DNA of 12,136 nt, taken from the NCBI GenBank assembly GCA_031373785.1, contig JANMNE010000100.1, positions 1-12,136 of the forward strand, given 5' to 3'. Below the pieces are notes generated by a model. It ran no database searches, was not told where the DNA came from, and worked only from the letters and a program-made list of their open reading frames with translations. This stretch comes from JAENVT01 sp031373785. GTDB lineage: Bacteria > Actinomycetota > Acidimicrobiia > Acidimicrobiales > Ilumatobacteraceae. Shown here piece after piece: positions 7,094 to 12,136 of the stretch (position 1 is its first letter; each line of letters opens with the position of its first letter). The position numbers and the translations under genes were made by a program.

Positions 7094-7989
7094 AGCGCGC
7101 CGGCCGCGTCGGCGGGTGATGTGCCGCGGTGCAGCACGAATGCGGGCCGGTCCAGCAGTCGGTGCACCCACTGCGCCCCGAGCGTCTCGTGCTCGGTCGG
7201 CAGCGCTGACCGCCAGAACCGATCGGCGGCCTCGTCGAGATCGATCTCCTCGACGGCGAGATCCCCCTCGGGGTCGATGAACACCACCGCATGCACCTGA
7301 TGCCGCACGATCTGCTGGTCGACGGGCGGGATGATCGGGATCTTCCAACGGTCCTCCGACGGGTGCGGCACGACCGCCGCGCCGCGCAGCTCCGGAAACC
7401 GCTCCGCGGCCACGGTGGTCATCATCATCCGCCACGGGTAACCGGTCAGCACGTCGGGGCCGTGATCAGCGGAGCCGTACAGCCAATCGTCGCTGACCAC
7501 ACCCATACCCGCGCGCATGCAGCAGTACGTCAGCGTCGACTTACCGGCGCCCGACACCCCGCGCAGCATCAGCCCGCGCTCTCCGCTGACGACGAGCGCG
7601 CTGTGCACTGCGTGCAGGCGACCGGAGTGCGTGTGCATGCTGGTGAAGCCGCCCTCGACCATCAACCGCAGGGCGTCGGCTTCGCCGAGCATCGCCGGCG
7701 CCAGCGTGATCGCAGCGAGCCCGGCTCGACGGTCGAGCGTCATCGTCGATTGACCGCAGCGCACGATCAGCTGATCACCATCGATCTCGGCGGTCATCGC
7801 CGGCCACCCCGAGGGCTCCTCCAGCGAGTCGTCGACGGTGGCCTCGACACGCAAGGTTCCACCGATGGCCGGGTCTGCCGGATACCGGCCGAGGCCGGCC
7901 CGGACCTGTTCGAGCAGCTCGACGTTGTCGGTGTCGATGACCAGTGTCGAGCCGAACGGCGTGATCTCGATGGTCCGCCGCTCGCGCAT
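7066..7989 (-). CDS. HPr-kinase-like P-loop protein
   Basis: The 307-residue protein has an N-terminal beta-rich region of about 140 residues and a C-terminal kinase domain like HPr serine kinase/phosphorylase (HprK). It carries the P-loop GVSGAGKST (144-152, Lys150) and the SDDW acidic motif (Asp167, Asp168) that follows it in this family. It lacks the regulatory setting of true HprK: no HPr/PTS genes are nearby. Short HprK-like proteins of this kind act in some lasso peptide clusters as peptide kinases that phosphorylate the C-terminal residue, and they also appear with NTP_transf_5 genes, as here. A role as peptide or sugar kinase is therefore plausible but inferred. The ATG at 7989 has a TANNNT box (TACAGT) 8 bases upstream and no clear Shine-Dalgarno. 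The 3' end overlaps the convergent GT4 gene. Confidence 0.82.
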   Translation of the reverse strand: MRERRTIEITPFGSTLVIDTDNVELLEQVRAGLGRYPADPAIGGTLRVEATVDDSLEEPSGWPAMTAEIDGDQLIVRCGQSTMTLDRRAGLAAITLAPAMLGEADALRLMVEGGFTSMHTHSGRLHAVHSALVVSGERGLMLRGVSGAGKSTLTYCCMRAGMGVVSDDWLYGSADHGPDVLTGYPWRMMMTTVAAERFPELRGAAVVPHPSEDRWKIPIIPPVDQQIVRHQVHAVVFIDPEGDLAVEEIDLDEAADRFWRSALPTEHETLGAQWVHRLLDRPAFVLHRGTSPADAAGALQRLAATLR

Positions 7990-7997
7990 GATTGCTC

Positions 7998-8003
7998 ACT
8001 GTA
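7998..8003 (-). promoter_or_regulatory. Putative -10 box (TACAGT) of the kinase-like gene
   Basis: On the minus strand TACAGT fits TANNNT and ends 8 bases before the ATG at 7989, predicting a leaderless transcript. It lies in a 48-base divergent gap shared with the acyltransferase promoter. No -35 match is visible. Confidence 0.45.
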
Positions 8004-8025
8004 GAACCCCGGTGAGGTCGTGGCT

Positions 8026-8031
8026 TAGTGT
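8026..8031 (+). promoter_or_regulatory. Putative -10 box (TAGTGT) of the acyltransferase gene
   Basis: TAGTGT fits TANNNT and ends 6 bases before the ATG at 8038, so the mRNA would begin at or beside the start codon. It is back to back with the kinase-gene box; the two hexamers are 22 bases apart, so RNA polymerase footprints would overlap. Confidence 0.5.
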
Positions 8032-8037
8032 GATCCC

Positions 8038-9423
8038 ATGTCCGACCTACCCCAATTCGATCGCAAGATGAGCGACGCGGAGGGGCTGATGTGGCGTCTC
8101 GAGAAGGATCCACACCTGTCGAGCACGTTTGCCGCGGTCACCGTCCTCGATCGTCCGCCCGACTTCGACCGCCTGCTGACGCGGATGGACCGAGCCGTTC
8201 ACGTCGTCGAACGACTCGGCCAGCGTGTGCAGCCGGTGCCCGTCAACCTCACCGCGCCGACCTGGGTCACTGACAGCAACTTCGACCTGCGCTACCACGT
8301 TCGCCACCTCGCCCTGCCGAAGCCGGGCACCATGCGGCAGTTGCTCGACCTCGCCAGCCTGATCGCCTGTGACCCGTTCGATCGAACCCGGCCGCTCTGG
8401 CAGTTCGTGGTCGTCGACGGCCTGCGCGGTGGCAAGTCGGCACTGATCGAGAAGCTGCACCACGCGATCACCGACGGGGAAGGGAGTGTGAAGTTGTCGC
8501 TGCAGTTCCTCGACTTCGAACGCGACGCACCCGACCCGCCGCCACTCGATCCGGCGGAGCTCGCCGACCGCGACCCGGCTCCGACGGATTCCAACGGCGA
8601 CCTCTTCCGCGACCTGCTGGCCGGCAGTCTGCGCATGCCGCTCGGCATCCTCCGCCAGATCAAGGATCTGCTCAGCGATCCGACAGGGATCCCCGAGGCC
8701 GGCTCCGCTGCCGCCGACACGGTGCGGGGGGTCGTGAACCAGCTCAGCGACACCGAGCAGGCTCGCTCGCCACTGTGGACGCAGCGATCGTTGCGCCGGC
8801 GGATGGAGGTGCTGCGGGCCCCGTTCGGCGACACGCGTGCGGCTGCCAAGCGGCTGGGGGGCACGTTGAACACCGCCTTCCTCACGGCTGCGGCCGAGGC
8901 CGCCGGCCGGTATCACGAGCGCATGGGGTCACCCGTCGACGAGCTGCGGGCCAGCATGGCGATCAGCACCCGCAGTGAGGGCTCCGGGTCCAACGCGTTT
9001 TCGTTGGCTCGCATGCTGGTGCCGACCGGCGACATGTCGATCGCCGAGCGCTTCAGTTGGATTCAAGCGGCCGCCGGCGCCGCTCGTGAATCGAACTCGA
9101 CTGCGTCACTCGAAACGCTGGCCGCCGTCGCCTCGACACTGCCGACCTCGCTGATCACCCGGCTGGCGCGGCAACAGGCACAAACGGTCGACTTCGCCAC
9201 GTCGAACGTGCGCGGCGCACCCGTGCCGCTGTACATCGCCGGGGCCGAGATCCTGGAGAACTACGCGGTCGGCCCGCTCGCCGGCGTGGCCTACAACCTC
9301 ACCCTGTTGAGCTACAACCACAGCCTCGACATGGGCGTCAACATCGACACCGCGGCAGTGACCGAACCCGAGCTGTTGCGCGAGTGTCTGGAGAAGGCGT
9401 TCGCCGACCTGATCTCGGCGTAG
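8038..9423 (+). CDS. Wax ester synthase/diacylglycerol acyltransferase (WS/DGAT)
   Basis: This 461-residue enzyme of the bifunctional WS/DGAT family transfers an acyl group from acyl-CoA to a fatty alcohol or diacylglycerol, making wax ester or triacylglycerol storage lipid at the membrane. It begins with the family's usual opening (SDAEGLMWRLEKDPHLSS, residues 11-28), then has RPLWQF (Pro119-Leu120-Trp121) and the catalytic HHAITDG motif (His141, His142, Asp146, Gly147). The C-terminal DUF1298-type domain carries NVRGAPVPLYIAGAEI (from Asn390), the equivalent of the conserved NVPGP segment. Length and motifs are those of a full, active enzyme. The gene has its own leaderless-type promoter and its stop lies 6 bases from that of the convergent 55-residue protein gene. 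Many actinobacteria carry several paralogues, so the preferred acceptor cannot be told. Confidence 0.94.
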   Translation: MSDLPQFDRKMSDAEGLMWRLEKDPHLSSTFAAVTVLDRPPDFDRLLTRMDRAVHVVERLGQRVQPVPVNLTAPTWVTDSNFDLRYHVRHLALPKPGTMRQLLDLASLIACDPFDRTRPLWQFVVVDGLRGGKSALIEKLHHAITDGEGSVKLSLQFLDFERDAPDPPPLDPAELADRDPAPTDSNGDLFRDLLAGSLRMPLGILRQIKDLLSDPTGIPEAGSAAADTVRGVVNQLSDTEQARSPLWTQRSLRRRMEVLRAPFGDTRAAAKRLGGTLNTAFLTAAAEAAGRYHERMGSPVDELRASMAISTRSEGSGSNAFSLARMLVPTGDMSIAERFSWIQAAAGAARESNSTASLETLAAVASTLPTSLITRLARQQAQTVDFATSNVRGAPVPLYIAGAEILENYAVGPLAGVAYNLTLLSYNHSLDMGVNIDTAAVTEPELLRECLEKAFADLISA

Positions 9424-9429
9424 TGCGGG

Positions 9430-9597
9430 TCAGGCGTCAGTGCTGGCGGTCGCCGGCAACGTGAGCAAGGTACGCACGTCGAGCAACACGTCGGTGACCT
9501 CACCGGACGACACCAACTCGCGGCGCAGCATCTGCCCGAGAGCCTTGTCGATCACGCTCAAAGCCTCTGCGATGACTGCGTCATTGTTATCGGTCAT
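9430..9597 (-). CDS. 55-residue protein of unknown function
   Basis: The frame starts at the ATG at 9597 (MTDNNDAVIAEALS) with AAGGAG 10 bases upstream (9613-9608), the best Shine-Dalgarno in the window. The product is acidic and mostly helical in appearance: residues 8-48 alternate charged and hydrophobic positions (ALSVIDKALGQMLRRELV, then VTDVLLDVRTLL), with a short disordered tail. It has no cysteines, signal peptide or membrane segment. I do not recognise the family. The frame is open further upstream to 9684, but that extension lacks a ribosome binding site and is not protein-like. It is convergent with the acyltransferase gene and divergent from the SDR gene. Amphipathic helices suggest dimerisation or partner binding; that is inference. 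Confidence 0.65.
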   Translation of the reverse strand: MTDNNDAVIAEALSVIDKALGQMLRRELVSSGEVTDVLLDVRTLLTLPATASTDA

Positions 9598-9607
9598 CTG
9601 ATGCTGA

Positions 9608-9613
9608 CTCCTT
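9608..9613 (-). promoter_or_regulatory. Shine-Dalgarno sequence of the 55-residue protein
   Basis: On the minus strand AAGGAG lies 10 bases before the ATG at 9597. It decides the start of this small gene and contrasts with the SD-less, leaderless-type starts around it. A TANNNT hexamer (TACGGT, minus strand 9641-9636) lies upstream and could be the -10 box of a leadered transcript, but without a -35 match that is weak. Confidence 0.55.
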
Positions 9614-9705
9614 ACCGCTGCTAGCCCGTCCCGAGACCGTAACTCGCGCGGGAGGCTCCGGACGTGCATCGTACCGGCAACCACTCACATACGTGGTGTG
9701 ACGCC

Positions 9706-9711
9706 TACCAT
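9706..9711 (+). promoter_or_regulatory. Putative -10 box (TACCAT) of the SDR gene
   Basis: TACCAT fits TANNNT and ends 8 bases before the ATG at 9720, with only a GC-rich octamer between. This predicts a leaderless transcript covering the SDR gene and probably the 101-residue gene behind it. Confidence 0.45.
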
Positions 9712-9719
9712 CGGGGGCG

Positions 9720-10523
9720 ATGGAATTCGATGGGCGTCACGTCATTGTCACCGGTGCTGCGAACGGGATCGGTCGGGCCCTGGCCAAACGATTCCACGCC
9801 GAAGGCGCGCGAGTCGTCGCCTCCGACGTCGACGCAACGAGTCTGACCACGGTCGTCGATCAGCTCAACGCCGTCCGCCCGCGCAGCGCGGTCGCGCTGG
9901 CAGTCGACGTGAGCACCGAGGCCGGCAACCACTTCCTCGTCGCTGCCGCCGAGGATGTGTTCGGGCCGATCGACCTGTTCTTCGCCAATGCAGGGGTCGC
10001 CATCGGCACCGACCTCAGCACGCCCGAGACCGAGTGGCAGACCGCGTTCGACATCAACGTCCATGCCCACCGCTGGGCCGCGAAGTACCTCCTGCCCGGT
10101 TGGTTGGCCCGCGGCGAGGGCTACTTCTGTTCCACGGCCTCCGCGGCAGGCCTGCTGAGCCAGATCGGGTCGGCGCCGTACTCGCTGACCAAACATGCCG
10201 CTGTTGCCTTCGCCGAGTGGATGAGCATCACCTATGGCGATCAGGGCGTCCGAGTCAGTTGCCTGTGTCCGCAGGGGGTCAACACCAACATGCTCAATGC
10301 CGGCCCGATCACGTCGAACGGAGCGGGGAACGTTGTGCGGGCCTCCGGCGTCGTGTTGGAGCCCGACGACGTTGCCGAGGTCACTGCCGGGATCATCCGC
10401 TCCGAGACGTTCCTGATCCTGCCGCACCCCGAAGTGCTCACGTACCTCCAACGCAAGACCGGCGACTACGACCGGTGGCTGGCCGGCATGCGCAAGCTGC
10501 AGGCCCGGATCGTCGGCGGCTGA
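9720..10523 (+). CDS. Short-chain dehydrogenase/reductase (classical SDR)
   Basis: The 267-residue protein is a classical SDR that oxidises or reduces an alcohol/carbonyl substrate with a nicotinamide cofactor in the cytoplasm. The Rossmann fold starts at once with the cofactor motif TGAANGIG (11-18). Asp36 ends strand two (VVASDVD), which favours NAD(H) over NADP(H). NAG is at 90-92, Ser141 in STASAAG is the likely catalytic serine, and YSLTK supplies Tyr154 and Lys158. The PQGVNTNM segment corresponds to the usual PGxVxTxM loop, with Gln in place of Gly after the proline's partner position. Length and motif spacing are normal. The 101-residue gene follows after 10 bases, so the two are probably co-transcribed. 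SDR substrates cannot be assigned from sequence alone; nearby lipid genes hint at, but do not prove, a lipid substrate. Confidence 0.93.
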   Translation: MEFDGRHVIVTGAANGIGRALAKRFHAEGARVVASDVDATSLTTVVDQLNAVRPRSAVALAVDVSTEAGNHFLVAAAEDVFGPIDLFFANAGVAIGTDLSTPETEWQTAFDINVHAHRWAAKYLLPGWLARGEGYFCSTASAAGLLSQIGSAPYSLTKHAAVAFAEWMSITYGDQGVRVSCLCPQGVNTNMLNAGPITSNGAGNVVRASGVVLEPDDVAEVTAGIIRSETFLILPHPEVLTYLQRKTGDYDRWLAGMRKLQARIVGG

Positions 10524-10533
10524 GCAACGAGCG

Positions 10534-10839
10534 ATGTTCGACGCAGAGATACTTGCGCAACTGCGCTTGACCAGTGGCGAACCGGTGCGGTTCCGCAAGG
10601 TCGACGGCGGTCGTTGGCTGCCCGGCAAGATGTCGGGCGTGGCGATCGACGGCAGCATCACGATCCACGACGCCAACGGTGCGGCGCGCAGCCTGCGCCC
10701 GGAACGCGTCGAGGTGCGCCGGCCGGGTGATCGGGGGCGGCTGACGTGGCAGTTGGTCAGCGATGTCGCCATCACGTGGGAGCAGTTGGCATTGTGGGGC
10801 GAGGCCCCCGCCTCGAAAGCTTCGCGACGACGAACGTAA
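10534..10839 (+). CDS. Small conserved-looking protein (101 residues), function unknown
   Basis: The frame begins at ATG 10534, 10 bases after the SDR stop, with a weak ACGAG purine stretch before it. Its composition is protein-like, and an alternating pattern (PVRFRKVDGGRWLPGKM, then DGSITIHDANGAARSLRP, then RVEVRR) suggests a small beta-barrel such as an SH3- or Tudor-like fold, followed by a helix (SDVAITWEQLALWG) and a basic tail. No signal peptide, membrane segment or catalytic motif is seen. The stop TAA overlaps the predicted -10 box of the next gene. I do not recognise the family; the fold idea is inference from residue pattern. Confidence 0.72.
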   Translation: MFDAEILAQLRLTSGEPVRFRKVDGGRWLPGKMSGVAIDGSITIHDANGAARSLRPERVEVRRPGDRGRLTWQLVSDVAITWEQLALWGEAPASKASRRRT

Positions 10840-10842
10840 CCT
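10837..10842 (+). promoter_or_regulatory. Putative -10 box (TAACCT) overlapping the preceding stop codon
   Basis: TAACCT fits TANNNT and ends 8 bases before the ATG at 10851. Its first three bases are the TAA stop of the 101-residue gene. It supports 10851 as the start of the next gene and a separate leaderless transcript. Confidence 0.4.
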
Positions 10843-10850
10843 CAGCGCCC

Positions 10851-11486
10851 ATGACCGAGTCAGCCCGCATCGACGTCGAACCTGATCCCGTGCCGATCGT
10901 TCTGATCCTCGCGTCCACATTGCGGCGTGCGGCGAGGACTCCGAAGTTGGCGGCGGCGATCGGTCGCATCAAGGGCAACGTCGCGTTGAAGTCGACGACC
11001 GACCCGCAGTCGGCCACGATGCGCTTCGGCAACGGTGGCGTCACCGTGGTGCGTGGGGTGTCCGCCGACACCGACGTGCTGATCGCCGCCGACCTCAACA
11101 CCATGGCGGATGAGAAGCCACGGTCCCCCAAGGTCCTCGGAGTCGCCAAGCATCCGAAGTTGGCCCTCACCGTCGGCAAGCTCCTCGACCCACCGCACGG
11201 CACCTGGCAGCAGGAGGCTCAGCGCTTCTTCACCTTCGCCGCGCAACGTCCCGGTGTTCCGCGATCGATGCGCGTCGTCTGCATCGGCGATGGGTCCGAG
11301 ATCGTGCTCGGTGACCCGCCGGTCGAGTACGAACTGCACGGCAGCGAGCACGCCCTGTTCAACGTCTTCCTCGGCAACACCGTGCTGGGTCAGGATCTGC
11401 TCGACGGAAAGCTCTTCGGGGTCGGCAAGCTCGCTCATCTCGCCACACTCACCGGTGGGTCGCTGGCGTGGATGCTGGGGCAGTGA
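10851..11486 (+). CDS. Protein of unknown function, possibly SCP2-like lipid-binding
   Basis: This 211-residue soluble-looking protein has no signal peptide or long hydrophobic helix at its start. Residues about 45-105 (TMRFGNGGVTVVRGVSADTDVLIAADLNTM and onward) and about 155-211 (a GDPPVEYELHGSEHALFNVF stretch, then LLDGKLFGVGKLAHLATLTG) resemble the beta-strand, glycine and G-K-L pattern of SCP2 sterol-carrier domains, which bind lipids in a hydrophobic tunnel. The similarity is by eye and modest. The two stretches may be one split domain or two diverged repeats. The open frame extends upstream to 10746, but that part overlaps the 101-residue gene and is not protein-like; ATG 10851 has a -10 box 8 bases upstream. 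The glutamine-synthetase-like gene starts 2 bases after its stop, so they are probably one transcript. Confidence 0.7.
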   Translation: MTESARIDVEPDPVPIVLILASTLRRAARTPKLAAAIGRIKGNVALKSTTDPQSATMRFGNGGVTVVRGVSADTDVLIAADLNTMADEKPRSPKVLGVAKHPKLALTVGKLLDPPHGTWQQEAQRFFTFAAQRPGVPRSMRVVCIGDGSEIVLGDPPVEYELHGSEHALFNVFLGNTVLGQDLLDGKLFGVGKLAHLATLTGGSLAWMLGQ

Positions 11487-11488
11487 GC

Positions 11489-12136
11489 ATGGATGCGACA
11501 CAGGCAGCGGCGTGGCTCGACGAGCGCAACATCACGTGGGTCAAGACCGAGGGAATCTCGATCGACGGGTTGGTGATCGGCAAGCACCTCTCGAGGCGCA
11601 AGTTCATCTCGTCGCTGCCACTCGGCAACGCGATCACCGAGCTCGTGCTGGGGTACGACGTGGGTGGAGCTCCGTTCCTGGTGTGGTGGAACGACTGGCG
11701 CCGCGAGGCGCTCGGCGACCTCCATCAGCGCCCCGATCTGTCGACGTTGGTCGTGGCGCCTGATCGCCCGGGCACCGCCAATGTCATCTGCGACATGGTC
11801 GACCCTGACGGCGAGACCGTGCCGGTGTGCCCCCGGTCGAAGCTGCGCAGCATGACCGAGCGGCTGGCGACGCACGGCCTGACTGCGAAGGCGGCATTCG
11901 AGATCGAGGTGATGTTGTTCCAGGAGTCCTTCGCGCAAGCCCGCACCATGAAGATGCGCGACCTGACCCCGATGGCCCACCACGCCCCGCTCGGGTACCT
12001 GCACTACAACTCGCGTCAGCAGATGCGGTTCCTCGATGTCGTGCTGCAACGCCTCGAAGGTCTCGGCGTGCCGATCGAGGGATGGCACGACGAAGCCGCG
12101 CCTGGGCAGGTCGAGCTCAACATCGATCCTGCCGAC
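11489..12136 (+). CDS. Glutamine synthetase family protein (3' end outside window)
   Basis: Only the first 216 residues are present and the frame runs off the right edge. The N-terminal beta-grasp region (residues 1-110) is followed by the catalytic domain, with FEIEVMLF carrying Glu138 and Glu140, which correspond to the first metal-binding glutamates of glutamine synthetases. The window ends in PGQVELNIDPAD (Glu209), the conserved block that supplies further metal ligands. The protein resembles GlnA-like gamma-glutamyl ligases (PuuA/GlnA3 type) at least as much as housekeeping GlnA, so the acceptor may be a polyamine or other amine rather than ammonia. I chose ATG 11489 because GGGG lies 8 bases upstream. 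The in-frame GTG at 11483, overlapping the previous TGA, is the alternative. Confidence 0.85.
   Translation, partial: MDATQAAAWLDERNITWVKTEGISIDGLVIGKHLSRRKFISSLPLGNAITELVLGYDVGGAPFLVWWNDWRREALGDLHQRPDLSTLVVAPDRPGTANVICDMVDPDGETVPVCPRSKLRSMTERLATHGLTAKAAFEIEVMLFQESFAQARTMKMRDLTPMAHHAPLGYLHYNSRQQMRFLDVVLQRLEGLGVPIEGWHDEAAPGQVELNIDPAD

Noticed and set aside
9430..9597. The 55-residue protein as a RiPP precursor for the tailoring genes
   Set aside because: It has no leader/core layout, no cysteine- or Ser/Thr-rich core, no lasso-type Gly1 with a ring Asp/Glu at a leader boundary, and it lies beyond an unrelated acyltransferase gene.
9681..9700. Short inverted repeats (CCAC/GTGG and CACA/TGTG) in the 9598-9719 gap as an operator or terminator
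   Set aside because: The four-base arms overlap each other and are expected by chance; there is no T-run and no known operator match.
10746..10850. Upstream ATG (10746) as the start of the SCP2-like gene
   Set aside because: This part overlaps the 101-residue gene in another frame and reads as His/Arg/Gly-rich shadow sequence; ATG 10851 has a -10 box at leaderless spacing.

Overview
The window is high-GC (roughly two thirds G+C by eye), densely packed actinobacterial-type DNA. A WS/DGAT acyltransferase, several apparently leaderless genes and codon usage strongly biased to G/C at third positions suggest an actinobacterium. An Ilumatobacter-like member of Acidimicrobiia is my best guess from gene content, but that is inference and no marker gene is present. 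I see no rRNA, tRNA, CRISPR array, transposase or phage gene.

Region 1 (1-2247). The left edge holds the 3' end of an ABC-2 type permease gene (about 240-551). The sequence upstream of it does not encode the rest of that protein. A complete single-chain ABC exporter (577-2247) follows.

Region 2 (2248-7989) is the unusual part. Four minus-strand genes encode an HPr-kinase-like P-loop protein (7989-7066), a PF14907-type nucleotidyltransferase-fold protein (5898-4870), a GT4 glycosyltransferase (4873-3797) and a B12-binding-domain radical SAM enzyme (3744-2248). A second GT4 glycosyltransferase (5972-7093) lies on the plus strand between the kinase and the nucleotidyltransferase. Kinase-like plus NTase-like pairs are known from tailoring of some lasso peptides (phosphorylation, then hexose addition), and such genes also occur in surface-glycan loci. 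Two glycosyltransferases, a radical SAM enzyme and an exporter fit a locus that makes, decorates and exports a peptide or glycan. No precursor peptide, RRE/PqqD protein, cyclase or protease is visible here.

Region 3 (8038-12136) looks like ordinary lipid and central metabolism. It holds a WS/DGAT acyltransferase, a 55-residue protein on the opposite strand, an SDR oxidoreductase, a 101-residue protein, a possible SCP2-like protein and the 5' part of a glutamine-synthetase-family enzyme cut by the window end.

A shared regulatory theme is that at least five genes have a TANNNT hexamer ending 6-8 bases before the start codon. This is the layout of leaderless actinobacterial transcripts, and it helps fix several starts. 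Convergent gene pairs abut or overlap, leaving no space for conventional terminators between them.
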